The notes beneath the pieces were generated by a model, which was not told the origin of the DNA, searched no databases, and saw nothing but the letters and a program-made list of their open reading frames with translations. From CAZLMF01 sp964560565 (lineage in GTDB: Bacteria > Bacillota > Clostridia > Oscillospirales > Ruminococcaceae), in assembly GCA_964560565.1 (NCBI GenBank), contig CAZLMF010000013.1, positions 1 to 28,485 on the forward strand: a DNA stretch of 28,485 bases, in the 5' to 3' direction. This document shows, one piece after another, positions 15,185 through 23,246 of this stretch. The translations under genes and the position numbers were made by a program. The number at the start of each line of letters is the position of its first letter. Position 1 is the stretch's first letter.

Positions 15185-15532
15185 ATGAAATTATTGATAA
15201 AATGGATAATTTGTGCTGTGACACTGTTTATTACTGCAAAGCTTTTCCCTGATGGATTTTTTATCGAGGGTGGAACGCTTGCATATCTAGGAGCATCGGT
15301 CGTGCTATGGCTGCTCAATATTTTTATAAGACCATTGTTACAGATACTTTCACTGCCTATTTCGCTTTTAACCCTTGGGCTTTTTAGCCTTGTAGTCAAT
15401 GCGGGAGTAGTTGCTTTTGCGGACTTTATTCTTCCCACAATGAGCATAGGCAGCTTTTGGATATGCATATTTATTGCTCTTGTAATAACAGCCGGTAATA
15501 CTTTGTTTGCATCGAATGTAAAGAAAACTTGA
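15185..15532 (+). CDS. YvlD-like four-helix membrane protein (phage holin superfamily IV type)
   Basis: A 115-residue integral membrane protein with four hydrophobic helices (about residues 2-20, 30-49, 55-82 and 88-108). The signatures are the glycine-rich GGTLAYLGASVVLWLLNIFIRPLLQILSLP stretch, where NxxIRPLLxxLSLP is typical of the YvlD family, and LTLGLFSLVVNAGVV. Despite the holin label, chromosomal members are not phage lysis proteins; in B. subtilis yvlD lies with yvlA, yvlB and yvlC in a unit linked to envelope stress. Here it ends an operon with a DUF2089 protein and a YvlB-like protein, which supports a membrane-related stress role by context. A terminator follows. Confidence 0.9.
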   Translation: MKLLIKWIICAVTLFITAKLFPDGFFIEGGTLAYLGASVVLWLLNIFIRPLLQILSLPISLLTLGLFSLVVNAGVVAFADFILPTMSIGSFWICIFIALVITAGNTLFASNVKKT

Positions 15533-15554
15533 TAGTAATACTCTAACTCCTCCA

Positions 15555-15597
15555 AACAATACCCTTAAAGCGTAAGTTTTAAGGGTATTGTTGTATT
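15555..15597 (+). terminator. Intrinsic terminator of the DUF2089-YvlD operon
   Basis: A perfect 15-base stem (15555-15569 and 15578-15592, core ACAATACCCTTAAA) with an eight-base loop, followed by a broken T-run (GTATTTTA). Confidence 0.8.
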
Positions 15598-15827
15598 TTA
15601 TAAGCGTTAAAAAGTCGTGAACAAACTGTAACCAAATTGACATAATTAAGGGAAGGAGTTGAACACAATATAGTGTTGACACTGTTGAAAACAAACACAA
15701 CATAGTGAGGATAAACAGTCAAAATGCTACAAAAAGAACATACATTCTATTCATATTTTAAGCAAGTTGCACAAAAACCATAATAAAATTCAGCAAGTTT
15801 TTACCAACATAATGATATTTCTAATTG
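15598..15827. other. Intergenic region upstream of the mraZ promoter
   Basis: About 230 A/T-rich bases with no convincing gene. It contains two TTGACA hexamers (15637-15642 and 15676-15681), neither with a good -10 at 16-18 bases, and the direct repeat described separately. Tiny frames such as the 19-codon one from ATG 15724 have no ribosome binding site and look accidental. Confidence 0.6.
15662..15707 (+). repeat. Direct repeat AACACAAYATAGTG, two copies 32 bases apart
   Basis: AACACAATATAGTG (15662-15675) and AACACAACATAGTG (15694-15707) differ at one of 14 positions and are spaced three helical turns apart. The first copy extends into an inverted repeat, AACAC-N6-GTGTT. The pair may be binding sites for a regulator upstream of the division cluster, or remnants of an upstream promoter region. 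Confidence 0.4.
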
Positions 15828-15856
15828 TTGCAATTTTATTACGAACGGTGTATAAT
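15828..15856 (+). promoter_or_regulatory. Sigma-A promoter of the dcw cluster (mraZ promoter)
   Basis: TTGCAA at 15828-15833, a 17-base spacer, and TATAAT at 15851-15856. The start would be near 15863, just before the MraZ-type repeats. Confidence 0.75.
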
Positions 15857-15864
15857 ATCATTAC

Positions 15865-15890
15865 AGTGGTGAAAAGTGGGGGCAAGTGGT
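15865..15890 (+). promoter_or_regulatory. MraZ operator: three GTGG repeats at exactly 10-base spacing
   Basis: AGTGGT, AGTGGG and AGTGGT have GTGG cores beginning at 15866, 15876 and 15886. MraZ from several bacteria binds series of TGGG/GTGG-type repeats with a 10-base period in its own promoter region, so this is a strong candidate autorepression site. Here it lies at the transcription start, downstream of the -10 box. Confidence 0.8.
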
Positions 15891-15933
15891 TGATTTTTCA
15901 CCAAAGTGTAATTAAAGTGTGGAGGTGGAGCTT

Positions 15934-16332
15934 GTGCTGATAGGTGAGTACGGTCATAGTATTGATCTTAAGGGCAGAATGAATTTCCCGGCTAAAATGC
16001 GGGAAGATCTCGGGCTTCGCTTTATTGTAGTAAAAGGTTTTGGAAATCCTTGCTTATATGTCTATTCCATCGAGGAATGGTCAAAAATAGAATCAAGAAT
16101 TGACACCATGCCACTTGCAAAGGCGCAACAGCTGCAACGCTTCCTATCATCGAGCGCTAGCGAGGTTGAGCCGGACAAGCAGGGTAGAATCCTAATTCCA
16201 TTAAACTTGCGCAACTATGCCGGACTTGAGCAAAGCGTAACAGTTATAGGCGCATCTAATCGCGCTGAAATATGGAATACAGAAAAGTGGGATGAACTAA
16301 ACAAGGAAATCACGCTAGAGATGTTTGAATGA
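15934..16332 (+). CDS. mraZ: Transcriptional regulator MraZ
   Basis: A DNA-binding protein of 132 residues with two AbrB-like SpoVT/MraZ domains (family members are about 140-150); it forms rings and represses its own dcw promoter in the species studied. The start is GTG 15934, eight bases after GGAGG, giving the usual MLIGEYxHxxDxKGR beginning; a further in-frame GTG at 15919 precedes that site and is rejected. The first domain has IDLKGRMNFPAKMRE and the second VEPDKQGRILIPLNLRNYAGL, each with the conserved D-x-KGR/D-x-QGR turn. First gene of the cluster, ten bases ahead of rsmH. Three GTGG repeats upstream supply a probable operator. Confidence 0.95.
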   Translation: MLIGEYGHSIDLKGRMNFPAKMREDLGLRFIVVKGFGNPCLYVYSIEEWSKIESRIDTMPLAKAQQLQRFLSSSASEVEPDKQGRILIPLNLRNYAGLEQSVTVIGASNRAEIWNTEKWDELNKEITLEMFE

Positions 16333-16342
16333 GGTAATATAA

Positions 16343-17266
16343 ATGGATTTTAATCATAAGTCGGTAATGCTTGAGGAGAGCATAGAAGGCTTGGCTATTC
16401 GCCCGAACGGCATATATGTTGACTGCACCGCAGGGGGAGCAGGGCATTCGGTTGAAATAGCAAAAAAACTTGAAAAGGGAATACTTATTGCACTAGATAG
16501 AGATCCTGATGCGATAAAGGTCGCAGGTGAAAGGCTTCGTGAATATCGCTGTGCACAGGTCGTAAGGGCAAGTTTTGTTGATATAGAAAGAGTTCTTGGC
16601 GGATTTGGCATGGAAAAGGTAGATGGAGTGCTGATGGATTTAGGGGTATCCTCCTTTCAGCTTGACAACCCCGAACGTGGGTTTTCCTACAATACGGATG
16701 CGCCGCTGGATATGAGAATGAGCAAGGACGGGCTGTCTGCACATGATGTGGTAAATAGCTACTCCGAGCAGGATTTGACAAGGATATTATTTGAGTATGG
16801 TGAGGAGCGTTTTTCACGCTCAATAGCAGGGAATATTGTTGCAGCTCGAGAAAATGCGCCGATAGAAACTACCTTACAGCTTGCGGAGATTATCAAAACC
16901 TCAATGCCTGCCGCTGCAAGGAGGGACAAGAATCCCAGTAAAAAAAGCTTTCAAGCGATACGCATGGAGGTAAATGGGGAGCTTGACGCTTTGTCAAATG
17001 GGCTTGACTCAGCATTTAAGCTATTATCAAGCGGAGGAAGGCTTGTGGTTATCACCTTCCATTCCCTAGAGGATAGGTTGGTAAAGCAACGTTTTGTATC
17101 ATGGTGTAAGGGCTGTGTGTGCCCGCCGGAATTCCCTATTTGTATATGTGATAAAAAACCTGAGGCAAGGTTTGTCAATAAAAAGCCGATTGTGGCTTCG
17201 CAGCAAGAGCTGTCGGAAAACAAGAGAAGTAAAAGTGCAAAGCTTAGGATTTTAGAAAAGCTTTGA
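16343..17266 (+). CDS. rsmH: 16S rRNA m4C1402 methyltransferase RsmH (MraW)
   Basis: A 307-residue SAM-dependent enzyme that methylates N4 of cytidine 1402 in the 16S rRNA decoding site. The N-terminal FNHKSVMLEE and the SAM loop VDCTAGGAGHS (about residues 26-36) are typical, as are GVLMDLGVSSFQLDNPERGFSY, the DMRM motif, the SKKSFQAIRMEVNGEL stretch and the late ITFHSLEDRLVKQRF. The cysteine cluster CKGCVCPPEFPICIC near residue 255-270 is usual for the Firmicutes members. GAGG precedes the ATG. Its place between mraZ and ftsL is conserved. Confidence 0.97.
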   Translation: MDFNHKSVMLEESIEGLAIRPNGIYVDCTAGGAGHSVEIAKKLEKGILIALDRDPDAIKVAGERLREYRCAQVVRASFVDIERVLGGFGMEKVDGVLMDLGVSSFQLDNPERGFSYNTDAPLDMRMSKDGLSAHDVVNSYSEQDLTRILFEYGEERFSRSIAGNIVAARENAPIETTLQLAEIIKTSMPAAARRDKNPSKKSFQAIRMEVNGELDALSNGLDSAFKLLSSGGRLVVITFHSLEDRLVKQRFVSWCKGCVCPPEFPICICDKKPEARFVNKKPIVASQQELSENKRSKSAKLRILEKL

Positions 17267-17298
17267 GAAGTTTCTAGCTTGATAGGGGGAACGTAAAA

Positions 17299-17790
17299 AT
17301 GGCAGGACAATCAAATCTAGCATACGATTTGGCGATGTTTGATGAGGGAGCACGTAAAAGAGCGCAATACGAAAGGCAAAGGGCGCAGCTTCAGGTTGTT
17401 GAAAAAAAGGCTTCAAAGGAGAAGAAATCCTCACCTGTGAAGGGGCTTTTGGTGTCCATTTTTGCGATAAGCGTTTGTTGCGCAATGCTTTATAGTCAAG
17501 TGGAAATCAATGAGCTTTATAGCGAGATAAATACTGAAAGCAATCAGCTTGAAATGCTACGCAGTGACAATGTGCGCTTACAGGCGAAGATTGACGAGCG
17601 TATGTCCCTTAGAAATGTTGAGGAGTACGCATCCGATGTGCTAGGGCTTCAAAAGATTGATAAGAGCCAGATTGAGCATATTACTATTGATTTTGGCAGC
17701 ACAGTTGTGGTTGACAAGAACCAAAACGTTGGATTTTTTGGCAAGCTTGAAGGTAGCTTGAACGATTTTATGGAATATATAGGTTTTTAG
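17299..17790 (+). CDS. ftsL: Cell division protein FtsL
   Basis: A 163-residue bitopic division protein that links DivIB and DivIC/FtsB to the septal synthase FtsW-PBP. A basic, charged cytoplasmic tail (residues 1-48) precedes one membrane helix (about 49-65, GLLVSIFAISVCCAMLYS) and an extracytoplasmic coiled coil (about 67-105), then VEEYASDVLGLQKI, typical of the family. Identity rests on this architecture and position, since the sequence is poorly conserved. It is longer than B. subtilis FtsL (117), because of the N-terminal tail and a C-terminal extension after residue 122. AGGGGGAA precedes the ATG. A 148-base non-coding stretch separates it from the PBP gene. Confidence 0.88.
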   Translation: MAGQSNLAYDLAMFDEGARKRAQYERQRAQLQVVEKKASKEKKSSPVKGLLVSIFAISVCCAMLYSQVEINELYSEINTESNQLEMLRSDNVRLQAKIDERMSLRNVEEYASDVLGLQKIDKSQIEHITIDFGSTVVVDKNQNVGFFGKLEGSLNDFMEYIGF

Positions 17791-17938
17791 AGAATAAATA
17801 TAGTATAGACTTAAAATACACAAACGTACAGAGTATACATGCCCTGCGCTTAAGTCCGACTAGAAATTTAAGGCTTTCGCTTTAGTTTTTAGGCAGGTCG
17901 TATGTGTGGGGCAAATGATTTTTTGAAAGGGTGGCTAT

Positions 17939-20239
17939 ATGGCATCAAAAGCGGCTGCAAGCGCAAAAAATCCGACACTTGTAATGAAACGGCGGCTTAT
18001 CTATGTGGTAGGCGGCCTTTTGGCGCTTTTTACTGCATACATAACACTTAACTTAATTAAAATTTCAATAGTAGACAGCAAATATTATCAGAACCTTGCA
18101 AACAGGCAGCAGCTCGATGTTTTGACTATATATGCAAACAGGGGCACTATTTACGACACCAACGGAAAAGTCCTTGCAAAGAGTGCAACTGTGTGGCAAA
18201 TAGTTATTTCACCTAATGACATTAAAGCCCATGAGCCTGAAAAGAGAGAGCTTATCGCAAAGGGGCTTGCTGAAATACTAGAGCTAGACTATGAAACTAT
18301 TCTTGAGAAAACGCACAATGATAACAAGTGGACCATCATAAAGAAAAAGGTTGAAGGCCCTGAGAATGATAGGATTTCGCAGTTTATCGTTGATAATGGC
18401 ATTACCTCAATTCATCAGGTGCAGGATACAAAGCGTTATTACCCCAATGGCACACTAGCGGCAAATGTCATAGGCTTCACAGGGGACGAAAACACCGGTC
18501 TATATGGCATAGAGGCTTATTATGAGAAGTATTTAAGTGGCGTAAACGGCAGATTGGTTTCCGCACAGGATGCAGGGGGCAATGAGATGCCTTATCGCTA
18601 TGAGAAGCTATATGACCCCGAAAACGGCAGCGATTTAATCCTTACCGTAGATGAGGTTTTGCAGCACTATCTGGAGAAAAACCTTGAAAAAACAGTCAAT
18701 CAGCATAAGGTAAAAAACCGCGCCACAGGCATAATGATGAACGTCAACACAGGGGCAATCCTTGCAATGGCAACAACGCCAAGCTTTGACCTAAATGAGC
18801 CGTTTACTATATATGATGATGAAGCGGCGGCTTATGTGAAGGAGCTTTATGAGAAGCTAGACGCACAAAGCACTCTCCCACAGGAGGAGAGAAATGCCGA
18901 GATTACAAGCGAATATGTGAATGCTCAAAGGCTTGCCGCCCTTGAGGCGCAGTGGAAGAACAAGGCGATTACTGAGCTTTACTACCCTGGTTCAGTATTT
19001 AAGGTAATTACAGCGGCATCTGCCCTTGAGGTGGGTGCAATAGAAAGAAACACTAACTTTACCTGCAATCATAGCTATACAGTGTCGGGGACGGTGTTCC
19101 ACTGCTGGAAGGGCGGAGGGCATGGAACGGTTGACCTACAAAGGGCGCTTATAGTTTCCTGCAACCCGTATTTTATGCAGGTAGGGCAGAAGCTTGGGGT
19201 CGATAACTTCACCAATTATTTTAAGTCATTTGGGCTTGCTGAAAGAACAGGGATAGATTTACCAGGCGAGACAGGAAGCTTATACTATACCGCTGACCGC
19301 ATGGGGCAAGTTGAGCTTGTTTCCAGCTCCTTTGGTCAGTCGAATAAGATTACTCCTATGCAGATGGTGACCGCATATGCAGCGGCAATAAACGGCGGAT
19401 ATTTAGTGACTCCCCATGTTGTGGATAAAATACTTGATAATGAGGGGAATACGGTTTTCACTGCAGATGAAAATGTAAAAAGGCAAGTAGTGTCCAATGA
19501 AACCTCCGACATAATGAAGGAGCTTTTACAGAATGTCGTTGAGGCAAACGGTGGCATTAACGCCTACATAAAAGGCTATAAAATCGGTGGCAAAAGCGGA
19601 ACCTCGGAGAAGCAGGACCAAACCGTTGTAACGGGTGTAGATGCTTATATGTCATCCTTTGTGGGATTTGCACCGGCAGATAATCCGGAGATTATCATGC
19701 TTGTAATGGTCGATGAGCCAACAGGGGGTCAGATTTACGGAAGTGCAGTTGCGGCACCTGTTGTTTCGGCGGTATTTCAAGAGGCTTTGCCCTACCTTGG
19801 ACACTATCCTCAGTACACCGAAGAGGAGCTTAAAACATTAGAGGTAACTGTGCCTTATGTAATAGGCAAAGGTAAGCTAAACGCTCAAGCGGCACTTGCC
19901 GCACAGGGGCTAAAGTGCAAAATTGTCGGCGATGGCGATAATGTAATAAAGCAATATCCTTATACAGGCTCGCCAATTCCCTATGATGGGATGGTTGTGC
20001 TTTATACGGAGGATATAGCAGACGAGATGGTAACAGTGCCAAATGTAATTGGGCTTAGCGTTACACAGGCAAATACTGCAATTACAAATGCAGGGCTTAA
20101 CATTAAGCTTTCAGGCGGTGCAATAAACAATGCGGCGGCAACTGCATCGACGCAATCTGTAAATGCAGGAGAAAAGGTAAGAAGAGGCACTATAATTGAC
20201 GTCATGTTCCTAGTGCAGGAAAATGACGGTGTGACCTAA
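17939..20239 (+). CDS. Class B penicillin-binding protein with two PASTA domains (FtsI/SpoVD type)
   Basis: A 766-residue monofunctional transpeptidase that cross-links septal (or spore) peptidoglycan. One N-terminal membrane anchor (about residues 18-42) is followed by the PBP dimerisation domain (ANRGTIYDTNGKVLA, YYPNGTLAANVIGF). The transpeptidase domain has S352 in YPGSVFK, SCN at 407-409 and KSG at 552-554. Two PASTA units follow (about residues 630-695 with VPYVIGKG, and 697-765 with VPNVIGLS). The middle residue of the SxN motif is cysteine. Only one such gene is present, whereas B. subtilis has pbpB and spoVD side by side; this one could serve vegetative division, spore cortex, or both. 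AAAGGGTGG precedes the ATG. An acidic insertion with DAQSTLPQEERNAE (about 305-320) is present before the active site. Confidence 0.94.
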   Translation: MASKAAASAKNPTLVMKRRLIYVVGGLLALFTAYITLNLIKISIVDSKYYQNLANRQQLDVLTIYANRGTIYDTNGKVLAKSATVWQIVISPNDIKAHEPEKRELIAKGLAEILELDYETILEKTHNDNKWTIIKKKVEGPENDRISQFIVDNGITSIHQVQDTKRYYPNGTLAANVIGFTGDENTGLYGIEAYYEKYLSGVNGRLVSAQDAGGNEMPYRYEKLYDPENGSDLILTVDEVLQHYLEKNLEKTVNQHKVKNRATGIMMNVNTGAILAMATTPSFDLNEPFTIYDDEAAAYVKELYEKLDAQSTLPQEERNAEITSEYVNAQRLAALEAQWKNKAITELYYPGSVFKVITAASALEVGAIERNTNFTCNHSYTVSGTVFHCWKGGGHGTVDLQRALIVSCNPYFMQVGQKLGVDNFTNYFKSFGLAERTGIDLPGETGSLYYTADRMGQVELVSSSFGQSNKITPMQMVTAYAAAINGGYLVTPHVVDKILDNEGNTVFTADENVKRQVVSNETSDIMKELLQNVVEANGGINAYIKGYKIGGKSGTSEKQDQTVVTGVDAYMSSFVGFAPADNPEIIMLVMVDEPTGGQIYGSAVAAPVVSAVFQEALPYLGHYPQYTEEELKTLEVTVPYVIGKGKLNAQAALAAQGLKCKIVGDGDNVIKQYPYTGSPIPYDGMVVLYTEDIADEMVTVPNVIGLSVTQANTAITNAGLNIKLSGGAINNAAATASTQSVNAGEKVRRGTIIDVMFLVQENDGVT

Positions 20240-20282
20240 AATATATTTTGCCATAGCATGGCTAATGAAAGGGGGAACGAAA

Positions 20283-21731
20283 ATGCTTCTATCGCAGATA
20301 ATGAACGGTATATGCAGCGTAAAGACGGATATAGAAATATCGGAGATAGTATCTCACAGCAAAAAGATAACAAAGGGGTGCGTTTTCGTTTGCATTAAAG
20401 GTGCAACCCTTGACGGGCATGACTTTGCCCTAAAAGCAATAGAACAGGGAGCAAGTGCAGTAGTAGTCGAGCGTGATATGGGCATATCTGCTTCACAGCA
20501 GCTTATCGTGGATAATGGGCGAAAAGCGCTATCACTTATGGCGGCAAACCTTTATGGAAACCCTGCAAAAAAGCTTAAACTTATTGGCGTTACAGGCACT
20601 AATGGGAAAACCACAATTTCCTATGTGATAAAGCATATAATAGAGCATTGCGGCTGCAAAAGCGGACTTATCGGCACTATTGTCTATGATACAGGTGCGC
20701 AAGAAATCCATGCGGTCAATACCACTCCCGAGCCTTTGGAGCTGCAAAGCCTTTTTGCTCAGATGGTGGAGAATGGCTGTGAATACTGCGTAATGGAGGC
20801 ATCCTCCCAAGCTCTTGATCAGCAAAGGCTTGCAGGGCTTCACTTTGAGGGTGCGGTTTTCTCGAACCTTTCTCAAGATCACTTAGATTGGCATGGCTCA
20901 ATGGAAAACTATTTTCTTGCAAAGAGAATGCTCCTTGAGAACAGCAATATTGCCCTTGTAAATGCAGATGATGAGCACGGCAAGAGGCTATTGGAAAATC
21001 CGCCTTGCGAATGCTATGGATATAGCAGCGAGGGGGAAAGCGATTACTTTGCGGCAAATATAAAAGGGACTGCAAGCGGTGTGACATATTGGCTTTGCAG
21101 TAAAAATGAGCAAAAAAGCTATCCTATTACTTTTGCAATGCCCGGGCTTTTCAGCGTGGGCAACTCTTTATGTGCGGCGGCACTTTGTGTGAAGCTTGGT
21201 TTTGCGGCAGAAAAGGTGCTCGAGGGGATAAATAGCAGCAGAGGTGTGCCTGGAAGATGCGAGGTATTGGAAACAGGTACTGATTTCACCGTAATACTTG
21301 ACTTTGCTCATACACCCGATGCGCTGGAGAAAATCTTGACCACCATAAAGCCTTATGTAAAAGGGAGGCTCATTTGCCTTTACGGCGCAGCAGGCAAGCG
21401 CGACCGTACAAAGCGCCCTCAAATGGGGGAAATCACCGCAAGGCTTGCGGATTATTTGGTGCTTACCTCGGATAACCCTCGTGACGAAAATGAACAATGC
21501 ATCATAAATATGATGTTAGTGGGCGTAAAGGAGCATAACACTCCCTATGTAGCCCTAACAGATAGAAGAGCGGCTATATACCATGCGGTTAAGGAGGCAA
21601 AAGCAGGCGACGTTTTACTCCTTGCAGGGAAGGGGCATGAGGATTATCAAGCCTTGCCGGAGGGGGATATACACTTCGTTGAACGAGATATAGTTATGGA
21701 AGCAGTCAAAGAGATTTATGGCAAAAAATAG
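20283..21731 (+). CDS. murE: UDP-MurNAc-tripeptide synthetase MurE (meso-diaminopimelate type)
   Basis: An ATP-dependent cytoplasmic ligase of 482 residues that adds the third amino acid to UDP-MurNAc-L-Ala-D-Glu. The ATP loop GVTGTNGKTT has its lysine at K109; NTTPEPLELQ, EASSQALDQQRL and SNLSQDHLDWHG follow. DNPR at residues 397-400 is the signature of enzymes that select meso-diaminopimelate rather than lysine, so the wall should be of the A1-gamma type. ATG 20283 follows AAAGGGGG; an in-frame ATG at 20265 lies before that site. It is 43 bases after the PBP gene in the dcw cluster. Confidence 0.97.
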   Translation: MLLSQIMNGICSVKTDIEISEIVSHSKKITKGCVFVCIKGATLDGHDFALKAIEQGASAVVVERDMGISASQQLIVDNGRKALSLMAANLYGNPAKKLKLIGVTGTNGKTTISYVIKHIIEHCGCKSGLIGTIVYDTGAQEIHAVNTTPEPLELQSLFAQMVENGCEYCVMEASSQALDQQRLAGLHFEGAVFSNLSQDHLDWHGSMENYFLAKRMLLENSNIALVNADDEHGKRLLENPPCECYGYSSEGESDYFAANIKGTASGVTYWLCSKNEQKSYPITFAMPGLFSVGNSLCAAALCVKLGFAAEKVLEGINSSRGVPGRCEVLETGTDFTVILDFAHTPDALEKILTTIKPYVKGRLICLYGAAGKRDRTKRPQMGEITARLADYLVLTSDNPRDENEQCIINMMLVGVKEHNTPYVALTDRRAAIYHAVKEAKAGDVLLLAGKGHEDYQALPEGDIHFVERDIVMEAVKEIYGKK

Positions 21732-21769
21732 AGCAAAATATAAAATTTACAAAAATTGCAGTACAAGCA

Positions 21770-21798
21770 TTGAAAGATACTCGCCAAAATGGTAGAAT
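21770..21798 (+). promoter_or_regulatory. Internal sigma-A promoter before murF
   Basis: TTGAAA at 21770-21775, a 17-base spacer, and TAGAAT at 21793-21798, each box one mismatch from consensus. It lies in the 112-base gap between murE and murF. Confidence 0.6.
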
Positions 21799-21843
21799 AT
21801 AATCAAGTAAAAAACGAAGCAACAAGAAGTTAAGGGGGAGAGT

Positions 21844-23202
21844 ATGGAGCAGCTGACACTTATTCAGATTGCTAAGGCTGTCGGTAGTGCATCAGAGCAT
21901 ACGGGGACAGCTAACGCAATTAGTATAGATTCAAGGAAGATTACCAAAGGGTGCTTATTCATAGCGATAAAGGGTGAGCGCTTTGATGGGCATGACTTTA
22001 TAAGGGATGCTTTTTCGCTGGGAGCTGCGGCTGTCATAACACAGCATGAAGTGCAGGGTGGTAAAAATATTATAGTGCCTGACACTAAGCAAGCGCTTAT
22101 TAAGCTTGCCGCATATTACCGCAGATTGTTTAATATAAGCCTTGTTGGAATTACAGGCAGTGTAGGGAAAACCACCACTAAAGAAATGATATCCTGCGTG
22201 CTGTCAAGCCGATACAAGACTCTTAAAACTCAAGGCAACCTCAATAATGACATTGGCTTGCCGCTTACACTAATGGAGCTTAGCAAAAGCCATGAGGCGG
22301 CAGTTATTGAAATGGGTATGTCGGACTTTGGGGAGATAAGCGTGCTTTCTAAGACCGCAAAGCCAAATATTGCGGTAATAACAAACATAGGCTACTCACA
22401 TATTGAAACCCTAGGCAGCAGGGAAGGCATACTTAAAGCAAAGCTTGAAATCTTAGATGGACTAGGTGATAACGGAACTCTCATTCTAAACGCTGATGAC
22501 CCCCTCCTCTTCAACCTACAGTATGAAATGGGGCGTGAAATCATATACTATGGAGTAAACAATGAGGTTGCGGCAGTAAGGGCGACTAATATTCAGATTA
22601 AGGCGAATGAAACTCGCTTTGATATAGTCTTTTATGGGAAGGTAGTACCTGCGGTATTGCCTGCAACGGGCGCACATAATATCCTAAACGCGCTAGCGGC
22701 GTTTTGTGTAGGTATTGCAAGTGAAATTGAGCCTGCACAGATAGTAAAGTCGTTTTTGTCATATAAGCCAGCTGATATGAGGCAGAATATTGTGAAAAAG
22801 GGAGAGCAGACGCTGATAGTTGACTGCTATAATGCATCTCCCACCTCCATGACAGCGGCGATTGATGTTTTAGCTTCACTTCCTGCAAAGGGGAAAAGAG
22901 TTGCGGTAATTGGGGATATGCTTGAGCTTGGTTCATATTCGGAGCAGCTTCATAGGGATATTGCAGATAAGGTAAATGAAAGCAATGTGGATATGCTGCT
23001 TTGCTATGGTAAACTTGCGGCGCACACGAAAACTCGTGCATCGGAGCTTAAAATGAAGTCGGTGAGCTATTTTGACAATAAGGAACAGCTTGTTTCGTAT
23101 TTGAAAAGGTCACTTGGCAAGGACGATTTGGTGCTATTTAAGGCAAGCCGTGGCATGGAGCTTGAAAAGGTTATAGAGCAGGTTTATGAGGATAATGCAT
23201 AG
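21844..23202 (+). CDS. murF: UDP-MurNAc-tripeptide D-alanyl-D-alanine ligase MurF
   Basis: A 452-residue ATP-dependent ligase that adds D-Ala-D-Ala to the UDP-MurNAc-tripeptide, the last cytoplasmic step before MraY. The N-terminal substrate domain (ISIDSRKITKGCLFIAIKGERFDGHDF) is shared with MurE; the ATP loop GITGSVGKTTTKEM has K109; NLNNDIGLPLTLME and EMGMSDFGEI are MurF-specific; IVDCYNASPTSM marks the C-terminal domain. TTAAGGGGGAGAGT precedes the ATG. It follows murE by 112 bases holding a candidate promoter. Confidence 0.97.
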   Translation: MEQLTLIQIAKAVGSASEHTGTANAISIDSRKITKGCLFIAIKGERFDGHDFIRDAFSLGAAAVITQHEVQGGKNIIVPDTKQALIKLAAYYRRLFNISLVGITGSVGKTTTKEMISCVLSSRYKTLKTQGNLNNDIGLPLTLMELSKSHEAAVIEMGMSDFGEISVLSKTAKPNIAVITNIGYSHIETLGSREGILKAKLEILDGLGDNGTLILNADDPLLFNLQYEMGREIIYYGVNNEVAAVRATNIQIKANETRFDIVFYGKVVPAVLPATGAHNILNALAAFCVGIASEIEPAQIVKSFLSYKPADMRQNIVKKGEQTLIVDCYNASPTSMTAAIDVLASLPAKGKRVAVIGDMLELGSYSEQLHRDIADKVNESNVDMLLCYGKLAAHTKTRASELKMKSVSYFDNKEQLVSYLKRSLGKDDLVLFKASRGMELEKVIEQVYEDNA

Positions 23203-23246
23203 CGGTATACGCTTTGACATAAAAAAGTAAGGGAAGGGCATTGAAT

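Noticed and set aside
15185..15532. Prophage holin gene
   Set aside because: No other phage gene is nearby, and the sequence fits chromosomal YvlD proteins.
15724..15783. 19-codon frame upstream of mraZ
   Set aside because: No ribosome binding site and no similarity to a known leader peptide; chance occurrence in A/T-rich DNA.
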